From NCBI GenBank assembly GCA_003254905.1, contig QANU01001174.1, forward strand, positions 520,919 to 584,918: DNA of 64,000 nucleotides, written 5' to 3'. Below are positions 1-11,891 of this stretch, one piece after another. Positions within the stretch are counted from its first letter, which is position 1. Each line of letters opens with the position of its first letter. The notes under the pieces are model-generated. The model worked only from the letters and a program-made list of their open reading frames with translations, was not told the DNA's origin and made no database searches. The translations under genes were made by a program, and so were the position numbers. Source of the stretch: Nissolia schottii (taxonomy: Eukaryota; Streptophyta; Magnoliopsida; Fabales; Fabaceae).

Positions 1-338
1 CTTTATGTTAACGTGTATAGTGACCCAACTTTGGCATGCAATGTAATTACTTGTAACTCTACTTATCAATTTCCTCTACTTTACCAAGATACCATTTCTT
101 ATAGTTCCTGGAAGCATCGTTATGCATATCTCTACGCGGTTTTGCAATAACTTAAATTATCTTTCATTTTCTTTATAACCATTCATCATTCCCTTTCTAC
201 TTATTATATGATCATTTGCTTCTCCTTCACCCTCGTAAAAAGACTTATCTGTTGCTGTTAAAAGGACAGTAACATCACTTGGCCAAAACTGAACTTGGCT
301 ATAATAGCCATCGTCATTGATAGGTAACACACCAACCG
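1..338. other. 5' flank of the first LEA_2 gene
   Basis: AT-rich DNA upstream of the first gene. It should hold that gene's promoter and leader. I see no convincing TATA box and no open frame that looks like a gene. Confidence 0.4.
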
Positions 339-977
339 ATGGACATGGAGCTCACTCCTGCCGGAAGTGCTGCGACAAGGAGAAGGCCCTCCAATTCGGC
401 CAGCTGTGTCCGGAAAGTGACCTGGTCGTTGGTTTCCATCTTTGTTCTTTTGATGGTCATCATCAGCATAGCTTGGTTTGTCATGGACATGCATGAACCT
501 CAATTCCGAGTCATGTCGGTTTCTGTGTCCAACTTCACTGTCTCTGAGACGCAGCTCAGAGGCAGCTATGAGGTTGGGCTAACCATAAGAAACCCTAACA
601 AGAAAATTGAAGTGGCGCTTGACCAATTTAACATGGAGGTGTCTTATGGCCAGGTAGTCCTCTTGGTAGCGGTGGTGCATCCCATGTGCCTTGAGAAGAC
701 GGCCAACAAGTCTCTGAAGGTTGACTTGGTCATGAGGGACTCGCCAGGGCTGGCGCGCAAGGTGGTGCCTGAGGAACTGGTTAAGGACTGGAACAAAGGG
801 GTGGTGAACTTTGATGTGAAGATGGGGGTCAGAGCTAGATTCGAGGCTGGAATCTGGCCAAGCAGGGAGAAGTTCTTGGATGTTAACTGTGGGGACCTGG
901 ATGTAGGGTTCTTCTCTCCAAAAGACACTGGCAAGCTTTTGGGTGTAGGGAAGGACTGCCATGTGTGTGTGAATTAG
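339..977 (+). CDS. LEA_2 / NDR1-HIN1-like membrane protein
   Basis: A single-exon gene for 212 residues. The N-terminus is short and basic (RRR at 14-16), followed by one hydrophobic segment at about 28-49 and then a beta-rich LEA_2 domain. An RNPNKK stretch at about 84-89 matches the NPN motif typical of NHL proteins. Members of this family are usually anchored in the plasma or endomembrane with the LEA_2 domain facing the apoplast or lumen, and many are induced by pathogens or stress; that role is inferred from the family. The ATG at 339 is the first in frame. Two Cys lie in the tail (DCHVC). It is one of three LEA_2-type genes on this strand within 12 kb, but the three differ too much to be recent tandem copies. 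Confidence 0.85.
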   Translation: MDMELTPAGSAATRRRPSNSASCVRKVTWSLVSIFVLLMVIISIAWFVMDMHEPQFRVMSVSVSNFTVSETQLRGSYEVGLTIRNPNKKIEVALDQFNMEVSYGQVVLLVAVVHPMCLEKTANKSLKVDLVMRDSPGLARKVVPEELVKDWNKGVVNFDVKMGVRARFEAGIWPSREKFLDVNCGDLDVGFFSPKDTGKLLGVGKDCHVCVN

Positions 978-2758
978 AGGTTGAATAAGATGAAACACTG
1001 AAGGAAGAAGAAAAGGGACCGTCTTGGAAAGAAAAGGCTTCCTGAGAGCCAAAGAGTAGAATATAATTTCTTTGAAACTGATAGTGTAAAATAACTTTGT
1101 ACTGCCAACTAATAGAAACTCAAATGAATTGTCAAATTATGGTAATTACTCGCTATGATTTGATAATATCTTAAGTTTTTATTAAATTGGTTGTGCAAAG
1201 TTGTTTTTACATATAACCAAAATTATCTAGCAGAATTATGGTTAAAATTATTGTTGAGATGATTAAAATTTAAGACAAGTAGTTTGACACGTTAAAAAGT
1301 AAAGATTGGCAGTAAAAAACATTGTCACATCATTTTAGTACGATAAAAGCTCCGACTATTTAGCATCTTTTTATTAAGATTTAATTTTGATTTACTACTA
1401 CAATATCATAATGATATGTTGTTATATGATTGTTTAGATTGTATAGCTATAAGTTTATAACACATGATACAGTAAAAAATTAGAGGGGGGAATGCTTTTA
1501 ATATGCATTTTTCTTTGTTTCCGGAGTTTTATAATTTGGAAGAAAGTTGTTCGACTTTGGTTGGGAACAATAGTATAAAATCTGTTTGTTAAACTTAGTA
1601 TGTCATTTTCTTTTTATTGGGGTGGTATAGAATCGGTTGATCCTTGAAGTTTCCTGGTAACTCGACAGAGTCAACACGATCAAGAGGAGCCCGTAGAATC
1701 CAGGTGACGGAGTAGTTTGGACTTAGGAACCAATATTATTTTTAAAGTTAATGTACCTCACAATTGAAAATTAATCTTCACTTCAAAAAAAAAAAATCTT
1801 ATTTTTTTATCTATTATTGGCTATTGCATATAGTTAGAAAGAAGCCGGGTGCTCTACAGAAAGATAAAAATCAGAAAATGAATTATGTTGCAAACTGCAA
1901 CTTGCAGGGGAAAAGAAAACCATGAATAGTGGTCCATCATGAAAATTCACAATTCCCTATCATGAACAAGTTTTTAGCAGTTCCTTCCTTCTATAGTTCT
2001 ATATTAATTTCATGTGTATCAAACTATCGACGAAAAACTAATATAGAAGCCTGCACATTCAATTAAAACAAGCACACATTATGGGGAACAAGATGGGAAT
2101 ATATAACCTTATACTACATAAATCGTGCACGCTAATTTGAATGGAAGCAAATTACTCTAATTTTTTTATTCGTGGCATATATGCTTGTGTTGAGCTGAGT
2201 CATTGACTCTTGCATTTTAACTCTGAAGCATTCAACATAGGAGGCTGAGCGATTGGTATCACACTCTTCTCAATCTCTTTTGGGTTTGGAATATAATTAG
2301 CCAATTGCAAATTAGAAAAGAGTTTAATTGTTATATGTTGATATTGTAAAAAATTTTACACTCTTATCAAATCTAATTGTTTTATATGTATAATTTTTTA
2401 AGTAAAAGAAAAAAAAATCAATCATTTTTATTTATATAACAAAATTTAATTAAATGACAATATAAAAAAGATATTTATACCATTCACGCGGTTCTAATTC
2501 TAGCATATTTGCATCCTTTCGATCACTTCAACTTTTTGCATTATGTTCTCTAGCCCCTCTTGACAAAGACATTAATTATGTGAGGAAAAAGGAGTATAAG
2601 GTTATGTTTGGATATTTGAAGGAATTTGAAAGACAATAAAATTTAAATGATTTAATTGAATTCTCTTCATTTTAAAAATTATAGTTTGGATAAAATAATT
2701 AAATTACATCATTTACAAAATATTTTATTTAAAAAATAAAATTGTATTTACCTACTTT
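978..2758. other. AT-rich intergenic region
   Basis: Downstream region of the first gene. It holds homopolymer A/T runs and a short AG-rich patch near 1680-1720. I see no coding frame, RNA gene or clear transposon end. At 2604-2720 a motif containing GTTTGGATA begins a stretch that may be one end of the element described in the next entry. Confidence 0.4.
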
Positions 2759-3290
2759 AGGCGAGATCCAACCGACGATTGACGATGGCTTCGTCCGTGT
2801 TCAACGGTTGTTGACCAACGTTGGGCGGTTATAGGCTGACGATCAATGGGGTCCGGCAAGCGTTTGACAATGGTCAGGCTGATGTTGGGCAGTTGTCGGC
2901 CGACATTGGACAATTGTCGACTTGTGACTAGTGGGGTCCGGCCAGCAATTGGTAGTGGTTGGCAGAGATCAACAATGGCCAGCCAACAATTAGCGATGGT
3001 CGGTTGACGATCGACAATGGTCGGCCGACGATCGGCAGTGGCTGACCAGCATTAGGTGATTGTCAGTTGGCATAGGGCGGTTGTTAATCAGCGATCAACG
3101 GTGGCTGGCCAACGATCAGCAGCGGCAAATCGACGTTCGATGGTGGCTGACTGGCGATCGGCGGTTGCTAGTCGGTGATTGGTTCTAGCCGGATGGCATT
3201 GGGTGGTTGCTAGTCGACGGTCGACAATGGCCGACTAGTGTTCGGCGGTGGCCAACCAATGGTGAACAATGAATAGTCGATGATGCGTGG
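2759..3290. repeat. GC-rich degenerate minisatellite
   Basis: About 530 bases stand out as GC-rich in an AT-rich setting. They consist of diverged repeats of roughly 30-45 bases built around words such as GGCCGACGATCGGC, TGGCTGGCCAACGATC and GGTTGCTAGTCG. No long open frame runs through it. Flanking sequences carry GTTTGGATA in opposite orientations (left near 2609, right near 3413-3423 on the complementary strand), so the array may be internal filler of a non-autonomous DNA transposon spanning about 2604-3510. The repeat is seen directly; the transposon reading is inference. Confidence 0.6.
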
Positions 3291-4746
3291 TGATATAGTT
3301 TGAAGATGAAAGAGTCAAGACAATGAGTAAAGATGAAAGGAATTTTAGAATTCCTTATGATGAGAAGGAAATTAAAATCAACTCTTTTGAAGTATATGAA
3401 ATTCTTTTCATTTGGTATCCAAACAAAGAATTATGTAGCAAATCAATTGAAATCTTCCCAAAAAAATTACATTACTCTCATAAAACATCTCGTCCAAACC
3501 GAACCTAAATACGCTCCTTGGTCTCTTACATCTCATCTATTCCTAAATGTCTAAAGTGAATGTGTGAGTTTGTAACACAATGTTATGGTTAAATCATAGA
3601 CAGTTAACACTAATATAGACTCTAGTTCACGGTAATTCTTATACTAGATGATATGGTCACGTACGTGAGTATCTTTGTTAGTGGAAAGAAATCTTAAATA
3701 AATCAAAATATAGTAAAAAGATAAACTAATAATTGTTTGCTGTGTATATAAAAGCTTCCTTTGACTAATATTAATAATAAAAGTAAATTATAAATACTTA
3801 TAATTGTCTATTATATATTTACTCTATTTGTCCACTATTAATTGTCTTTTTAAAATTTTTAAATACATTATTGATTTAATGTAATTAATTAAAATTTACA
3901 TCTAAATATATTGAGTTAAAAATATATCTAGAATTCAAAAAACGATACTTAATAATCAACCGAGGGACTAAAAGTATCGTTTGTTTTACCCACTATTTTA
4001 ATATTAATTTGAGTGCGAAGCTAGTTTTGGTTTCATCGTGCTTGTTACTACAAAACTGCTATCAAAATTCAAATGTATGTGAGTTGCTCAATTATTGTTT
4101 GCATTGTGTTTCAACATAAAGAATTATCAAGGAGCCATAACATCAAATTTCATTGCCTTTTAGCAACTATGTTTTTCCTTTATGAGCAGATCCATCGACC
4201 TATGCTTTATTTATGTTGTCACTTCTATGCTTAATTAGAACGATCTATATCTCTCGGCAAATAAATTTAAATTGTGTGCCTTTTCGTAGTTAAATTGCAT
4301 TGAAAAGGCTGATAAAGCATTCACTTATTAAGATATAAAATTTAAAATAATGAATTGAAGATTTAAATAATCATTTAAAGAGAGTACTAGAAATAATTGA
4401 ATGGTTGTTGTAAAAAGAAAATCAAATTCTTGAATTCATAAAATATTTTTTCAATATTTAGATATGCTTGTAAATTTGAGGTGTTTTTTTATTGGAGAGA
4501 AAGATTGCGGGAAAGAAAAATAGAGGGTTCAATATTGCTATTGTCATTCTAGATTTTCTACTAGTATCGCTCAGCCTAATTTTTAGACTTGACTATTCAT
4601 TTGGAGATAAAAATAATAAGTAATAAATATTATTAAAAGTAGTTAAAAATTATTAGAACTGACAAAATTACTTTTATTTAAAAAGAACTATACTCTACTA
4701 ATACTTTTAAAGTAGACAAATATTTTGAAATTTTAATTGGACGAAA

Positions 4747-4794
<48 letters not shown>

Positions 4795-6183
4795 CATACA
4801 CGCGCACGCATGAAAGGGTGGGAGTACTAATTTACATATGCTGATGGCATTGAAAGCAAAGGAGGAGGATGAGAATTTTTTTGGTAAGATATTATTATCC
4901 ATTTATAAAAAGTTGTGGTCCTTCTCTTCAAAATTTGTTTAAGGGGGACGCTACATGACCAACAAGAGTGAATAATAAAATATAGATAACCTATAAAATA
5001 CAGTTTCACATATTTGTACTATACAATAATTTTATGATATTGTTATATTATGTACGTTATCCATGTATATTATCTACTTTTATTATTCATGTAAAATTTA
5101 TATTTTTTTTCATAGCTCCGTTTCAATAATTTGATTATAATTGGTCTTTTGGTCCATTTTCTTAATAAGTCCTTGTTAATGGTCCTTAACGTTAATTTTC
5201 TCTATGACAAGTTCATTTTTTGTCCAAAATTTTAGTCACTCTTAACTACTAATACGATTTTATTATTTTTTTTAAAAAGTAATTTATTTTCTTTATATAA
5301 TACTCTAATTAGAATATCTTAAGGTTGTGTTTTGTTTGAGTCTTACAATTGAATAAAAGAGAAATAGCCCTTGTGTTCTTCCATTTTGGTGAAATAAATA
5401 TTATTTTAAAAATTATTCCAAAACATATCTCCAGTGTTCATTGGTTATGGAATTACATAAATTAATTTAAAAATAACCTCAAAAGAGACAATTTTAAGTT
5501 TTTTTGTCTCTACCATTTTTTAAATATTTTTATTCCCAATGTCTCAATATTCTCAATACAGTAAACTAAACCCCAAGATAGTAAATCAAACACTACCTAA
5601 TAGTCATCAACTTATTATGCATGAACAATTTAGATATTATGTATGAACTCATAAGTTCAAATCTCATTGATGTGTACTAAAAAAGTTCAAGAATCAAATC
5701 AGTGAGCATTTTTTTTAAATTTTTCTCATATAATGTTGCGCTTTCCTTTTGAGAATACTCATTTTATTATTATCAATACTCTCTTATTCGTATAAAGATT
5801 ATTTTAAATCTTCAATTCATAATTTTAAAATCCCAAACTAGCAATTCATAATTTTTTTAATGGGACAAATTGACCCTTCATAAAAAAAAAAAGTCACTTG
5901 GATCTCTCATAATTTAAAAAAGTGGACAAATAAGTTTGTTGAGGAGACTATGGCCTTAACATACCCACAATGCGTTCAAAACAACGTGGTTGGGTCCACG
6001 TTACTGCATAATTTATATGCTTCAATAAATACAAAACAGGGCTTCTGTTTTTGGCAACCCTCACACACACACTGCGCAGGCCTGCCCAAATTAGGCCCAT
6101 TAAAGGGGGAGTGGGTTTATACAACAACCGCAGTATAGCTCACTGTACCTCACGCATCTCATCCTCCCGCCAAAAACCCAGCC
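3291..6183. other. AT-rich intergenic region with an AT microsatellite
   Basis: Mostly low-complexity AT-rich DNA. An (AT)n microsatellite occupies 4751-4790 and runs into CATACATACACGCGCACG. The last 230 bases should be the promoter and leader of the LEA_2 gene at 6184. Short open frames here lack family similarity and look like chance. Confidence 0.4.
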
Positions 6184-6861
6184 ATGGATCACCACCACCA
6201 CCACCACAAGAAGAACGACGACGACGACACCACCCTGAAGCGCCGCTCCACCGCCTTTCTCGGCGAATGGATGATCCTAATCGCGACCTTCTCCATCGCA
6301 TTGCTCTTCTTCCCACTGGCCCCGTCCTTCACCCTCCACTCCACCTCCTCCGTCCTCAACGACGACCACAGCAACCTCACCGCAAGCTTCCACGTGTCCC
6401 TCCTCATCGACGACTCGAACCCCGTGGGGTCCACTTTCCACTACGACGCACTCCACGTGTCACTCTTCCACCGCGAAACAAACCTCTCCACTGTCTCCCT
6501 CCAAGAGAAGAACTCGATCGAGGCGAAGTTCGAGAACGTGTCGGTTAGGATCGACGAGTGGGGCCAGGGTGAGGTGCCCCCTTCTTGCGGGTTCGTTTAC
6601 TTGGAGGTGCGGTTCGTTGCGCGTGCGAGGTACGCGCAGGCGATGTGGCCTTCCGTGTGGGACACGCTGAGTGGGCGTTGCGGTGAGGCCAAGGTGGAGC
6701 TTTGTTGTGAAGGTGAGGGAATAACGGCCACGACGACGTCGTTTCTTGCGTCCTGTGACGTGTACAGTGACGTGGTCTATAAGGTTAGGCTTGCGCTTTT
6801 CGCGTTCCTGATGGTTCTTGTTGTGGCTTCCGCGGCGGCCCCGTTCCTCGTTGAGCTCTGA
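6184..6861 (+). CDS. LEA_2-like protein with two membrane segments
   Basis: A single-exon gene of 225 residues starting in a strong context (GCCATGG). The N-terminus begins MDHHHHHHKKNDDDD: a natural run of six His followed by an acidic run. A hydrophobic segment at about 28-49 is followed by an LEA_2-like beta-rich region with N-glycosylation-type sites (for example NLT, NVS). A second hydrophobic segment fills the C-terminus (about 200-222), so both ends may lie on the same side of the membrane. Ordinary NHL proteins have only the N-terminal anchor. Coding sequence is rich in G/C at third positions, unlike the flanks. Function is not known to me beyond family resemblance, which is weaker than for the genes at 339 and 11031. 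AATAAA-type poly(A) signals occur near 7049-7060. Confidence 0.75.
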   Translation: MDHHHHHHKKNDDDDTTLKRRSTAFLGEWMILIATFSIALLFFPLAPSFTLHSTSSVLNDDHSNLTASFHVSLLIDDSNPVGSTFHYDALHVSLFHRETNLSTVSLQEKNSIEAKFENVSVRIDEWGQGEVPPSCGFVYLEVRFVARARYAQAMWPSVWDTLSGRCGEAKVELCCEGEGITATTTSFLASCDVYSDVVYKVRLALFAFLMVLVVASAAAPFLVEL

Positions 6862-7780
6862 TTAGAGCGAGCGTTGAAATGTTTTCGCGTTGGTTTCTGC
6901 CTTTGCTGTAGGCCGTGTGATTTTGGATTCGATTTTCCTCTTCTTCTTGAAGTCGAGTTGTGTGTATGCAAATCATATTGGGTAAGATTTAACCCATGTA
7001 CTTCTTGTATTCATCTTGCAATTCCCCTGTATATACGTACACACCATAAATAAATAAATGTAAGGCTCTCTTGGCAGAGCTTCATTCTTTCATCATTTTA
7101 GTCCTAATTTCGAGGATTGATTTGAATTGTGCTGAATCTACCTAAACTCTCTGCATCCAATATTGCTGATTTTACATCATACAACAACAAACTGTAAGCA
7201 GAATTAAATATGTGCGCGTGCATAACAGAGCACATGATCAAGGATGAGTTATACATATATATAACTCAATACCAACTAATCTATAACTATTTAGCACAAC
7301 CCATAAATATATGGTGAGATACGCCATAAAACTTGCATGCCTCACTTTTATTATGTGTGCATTCAAATGTGATCAAGCCCCAAAGCTAACAGAAGTCTCT
7401 TAGGCCCAAGAATACTCTCTACAGAATCCGAGCTAGATGAGAGGGCAATACACGACGACCCAAAAAAAATAAGTAGAGTGCAGTTTTTGTTTATTTTATT
7501 TTTTGTAATTACAAGAGACCTATCTTGAGGACCAATAAAAACTAGTGACACCCAATTTTGAGTTGGGCTGGGCTGCATTTTATAAGGGGCCATCTGCTAC
7601 ATAAGCATCAGGTATTCGTCATTATTTTTACTTACGAGTCCAACTTTCACCCAACCCCTCGGTTTCATTACCTTTTGTTCGCTATTCTGTCTCCCTTTAA
7701 GATATACAATCTACAATTCCGTCATTAAGTATACTTTTACAATAATATTAGCATATAATAAATATTTAAATATTTTGTGT
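6862..7780. other. 3' flank and intergenic region
   Basis: Contains the 3' UTR of the preceding gene, with AATAAATAAATG near 7049-7061, then AT-rich DNA. A short minus-strand open frame (7363-7593) has no recognisable domain and I do not call it a gene. Confidence 0.4.
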
Positions 7781-7789
7781 ATAACCCAA

Positions 7790-8455
7790 AATCTATCAAC
7801 TTTGGTACAACTCACTCTCTCTAATGTGTGTTTCTTCTTTTCTTTTTTCTTTTTTTTAATTATTCTTTATTTTTTCTCTCTTCTCCCTTATCTCCCATCA
7901 TATTTTCATTTTCATCTTATTCTTTATGAATTCAAGAATTTTCATTTTTGTTTTCATCACATTTTTTTTAATTTTTTGTTTTTTATATATTTGTGTATAT
8001 GTGTAGGAAAGTTTGTGTATGCTTATTCAAAAGTTTGTACATGTCCGATTGATCAAAAATTTGTAGGTGTGTATAAAAAAATTTATGCATTCTTGTTTAA
8101 AAGTTTGTGCATGTGAACACAAAAATTTTCTTCTTCGTTTTCGTTTACGTTTCCGTCATATTTTTTGTTTTTGGTTGTTGGAAAGTTTATGCACATCAGT
8201 TCAAAAGTTTGTACATATACTTTAAAATGTTTGTACATGATAGATAGTGAGTCAACGCGCTTAGAGTGTGTGTGTGGTGAGATGGAAAGAGAGTGCGACA
8301 AATACTTTTTGCTATTTAATGTACCGCAGATTCGATTTGATTTTGTTTCATATTTAAAAAAGTTTGTGCATATTTATACAAAAATTTGTACATTTCAGTA
8401 AATCATAGATGGACAACATGATTGATAGCATTTGAGTTGTACACCTAGAGCATTA
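7790..8455. repeat. MITE-like element with TTTGTGCA-type minisatellite
   Basis: Repeats of AAGTTTGTGCAT / AAGTTTGTACAT at irregular spacing of about 20-30 bases occur at 7990-8245 and 8355-8400. The stretch at 8285-8400 (GAAAGAGAGTGCGACA, then a TTTAATGT core) matches 61850-61960 at the other end of the window. The right border near 8432-8455 (GTACACCTAGAGCATTACTC) resembles that at 62000-62020 (GTGTACACGTAACATTGCTC). These shared borders and internal repeats indicate one family of non-autonomous DNA elements. Exact left end and target duplication are not resolved. Confidence 0.5.
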
Positions 8456-11030
8456 CTCTAAATATTATTGTCCTTCTTTCCTGCGGGATCGAATTGATCT
8501 TGTATTTTATTTCTGTAATCCCCTCCTAATTAAAGGGTATTGTTACTTCTAAGTACTTAAAATAGCTTACAAATCACATGATAAAATTAACAGCCATTTT
8601 TTAGCATGTTCTTCCGTATTGTCCTGGTTTTGGATTGAAATTGAATCGATTCCTTACCTTCCCTTTTTATCATCTACTTTTCCTCTTCTTTAATTTATGA
8701 TTTCTTGGCCAATATTGGAATCTCACATGAGTGTAGCGATATCACATGACTGCCTATTGCTTTATTCCTATATCGCTTTTGTATTTTGTCCGTTCCCTCT
8801 AATTAATTTTGAATCATTTTGTTTTTCGAAGAAAAGAGTATCTAGTGCCACCTTGATTTATAGGATATGCATAGTGTAGGTTCCAAGAAAATTCTACTAG
8901 CACTTTCGTATACATTCGTAATAAGATTCAATGTGGGTGCATATCCTTAGCTTGTGTGGGGCAAAAAGGTCCCATGCATGTTTTGATTTTTCGATATAGC
9001 GACAACATGAGTTGAATTTGAAACTTCCAAGTCTATGTAGTACTTATAATTTATACCGAAGGAGGAATAGGTCTTCGGCTTTTCACGAGTATGCGCGCGC
9101 GTGTATATATAATTCGAAAGCGCGTACATTTCTTCTACCTTGTGGAAGACAAGGCAAATTTGGGTCTAAACGGTTTTTTCCGCGAAGTTAACCATCAGCC
9201 ACTTCCAACCACCATTATAGAACGACTTATGAATACAATATAGGACGACTTATGGAATGGTCCCACAAGTTTGTTTACTATAAAAGAGAAATCTTTGCAT
9301 GGTTGCGAATCACATTTAAGGCATTGTCCAAAAATATTATGAATCGTTAATTTTAATTTTATAATATTTAAAAAATATACAACTAACAAGATATCAATGA
9401 TTCATAATGTTATTAAACCATGCATTACATGTAATTTAGGACCATGTAAGAATCTCTCCTCAAGAAAAGGTTTCGGTCTATGTTATTTATGGCTCACCAC
9501 ATCAATTTTTTGGGTCATATTTTTTATTTCAATGAATATGCATACTATTTTTTATTTACCATGAAACACTTTGAAAACTCGTTTCTCATTCACATAGATG
9601 AATAACTATTAGAGTAGACCTCAATAAAATAATGATAGGTATGACAATTAGTATTTTTCACACTGAAACTAAATGAATCAAATAGTCAAGAATTAGTAAT
9701 TCAAGTGATATCTCATTTGATCCAATGCTAAGAAATAACTTAAAAGAATCGTGTTCGACTTTTATTAACAGACATGTATTATGATCAAACCAAAAATATA
9801 TCTGTGTGTGTTGGGAAAAAAAATTAAATGAGTTAAATAACACAAATTTTCAATTGGGTTCACTTCCAAATGCTGTAACATTAGTTTAGACTCTGATTGG
9901 GACAGGAGTTTTGGCAACCATTCGTTGATTTTGACTCTCTCTCAAATGAAGGCCAAAGAAAATGGTTGAGAGTCAAGGTCAATTAGAAATGTTCATGACC
10001 CCCCGATTTAACCCAACAATTTAGTTTCACTCGAATACTTACTTTTGGATTGGTTGGAGTGATATTTCACAATTTATTTTCACTATATACTAAATAGATA
10101 CCTTACTAGAGTGAGCCCACCTATATCACAATAAGCTCTATCAGCAGCTAAAGACTTATCTATGGGCTTTGATGGCCCAATCTTCATTGAGAGGAACCTC
10201 TGCCAAAACACGGCAAAGGAATGTATTTAGGCACTAAAGTCAGTCCTCGTAATTTGTCTCATTCAACTATGTCAAGGAACTCACACGTAGTAAACCCCAA
10301 AAGAAAAAAAACCACGTAAGTAAACAAAGCAAACGAAAAGCGTTAGAGAGTAGAAGAGGTAGTAAAGTTTAGTAAATGTGAAAATATGAGAAACATATAA
10401 TAAACAAAAATACACTAATAATAAACGAGTCTAATTAATTTTACTATCATTAAAAAAATTTAATATTATCTGGACAAATAAAAGAGGACCAATGCAATTT
10501 TAGATTAGACTTCAAAAAATGTCAATAATTCATTTAATTATTTAAATGATTTAAACTATATATATGTCGTCGAATCCAAGGTCAGATCTGATCCAGTTAT
10601 TAAAACAGCAAATAAAATTACCCCTTTACCTGCGAGTGCAAGGTGTCTGCTTGAGAGAGTGTCCCATATAAATATTGGGGGGTTGGAGGTGACCGACCAG
10701 TGTATCATTAGTGACGTTTCCTACACAATAGTACCCTGGAAGTTATTATTTGAGGGTCCCTCCACGGTCTTCGCCTTCATATAATAACCATTTGGTTCAC
10801 ATTGATAAATAAGTTTTGAGTACTAGTCCCTATTTTCCAATTTTACACAAACTTGAATATTTAATTAATTAACTTGCACATGGTTAGTTACTGTGATGAA
10901 AGTTGTAGAATCTCAGGCTTTCCTTGTGTGTGTGTGTGTGTATATGTGCATACTTTATTTTCTGCTAGAAAACATCCTTCTTTAAATAGGTGAGACGCGC
11001 ATATATTTTTCATCACACACAAAACCAACC
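8456..11030. other. AT-rich intergenic region
   Basis: No gene or clear transposon found. A (GT)n microsatellite lies at about 10925-10942. TTTAAATA at about 10981-10988, roughly 45 bases before the next ATG, could be a TATA box or part of the leader. Short open frames here look like chance. Confidence 0.35.
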
Positions 11031-11891
11031 ATGTCGTCCAAGTCCTGCGACAACCACCGCTCCAAGTACCGCAAACGCATCCTCCTCGGCCTCCTCGGCC
11101 TCCTCCTCCTCCTCCTCCTCACCATCTTCATCATATGGGCCATCCTCCGGCCCACAAAGCCCGTCTTCACCCTCCAAGACGCCACCCTCTACGCCTTCAA
11201 CGTCTCCACCACCGTCCCCAACACCCTCACCCTCACCATGCAAGTGACCCTCTACGCCCACAACCCCAACTCCGGCATCGGCGTCTACTACCACAGCCTC
11301 GACGCCTACGCCTCCTACCGCAGCCAACAGGTTAGTTTGTTACTTAATTATATATTACCGAATCTATATTTATAATATATATTTGTCTACATTAATTCAT
11401 ACAATATTGACATTGACAGATACATTGTTTAAAGAATGGACAAATAAATACTATATAAAACGGATCGAGAGAATACTTAATTAAGATAGCATTCCATTAA
11501 TGAGTTAGTTACAAGTTATAACAGATTTTGCTGTCTCTCAATATCTATCTCGTTTGTTCAGGTTTCCATGTCCACGGCGCTCCCTGACACCTACCAGGGC
11601 CACAAGGACATCACCGTCTGGTCGCCCTTTCTTTACGGAACAGCCGTGCCGGTGTCGCCGTATGCGGTGAGTTCGTTGCAGCAGGACCAGGATGGAGGGG
11701 TGGTCATGGTCAACGTCAAGGTCAACGGATGGGTGAAGTGGAAGGTGGGGACTTGGGTCTCCGGGAGGTACCATTTGTTTGTGAACTGTCCGGCGTATAT
11801 AAGGGCCGCCCGTGACCAGAGCGCCGGGATCGCGGTTGTGGCCCCGGCGGTGAAGTTTCAGCTCTTGCAGAGTTGCAGTGTTGATGTTTAG
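11031..11891 (+). CDS. NHL12-like: NDR1/HIN1-like protein, NHL12-type
   Basis: Two exons, 11031-11330 and 11562-11891, flank a 231-base intron (GTTAGT...TTCAG, phase 0) and give 209 residues. A basic N-terminus (SKYRKR) precedes a leucine-rich transmembrane helix at about 17-39. The LEA_2 domain follows with the family's signature motifs: NPN at 78-80, YQGHK at 111-115, and a YHLFVNC stretch near the C-terminus. The wording resembles Arabidopsis NHL12 more than NHL10 by my recollection. NHL proteins are membrane-anchored and tied to defence and stress signalling; this role is inferred. Codons are strikingly C-rich at third positions, especially in exon 1, unlike the intron and flanks. The downstream half would be missed if only continuous reading frames were considered. 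Confidence 0.88.

Noticed and set aside
579-1052. Minus-strand open frame of 157 residues opposite the first LEA_2 gene
   Set aside because: It is the antisense shadow of a well-supported LEA_2 gene and has no domain.
11013-11327. Minus-strand Gly/Val/Glu-rich frame opposite NHL12-like exon 1
   Set aside because: Low-complexity product of the C-rich codons of the real gene on the other strand.
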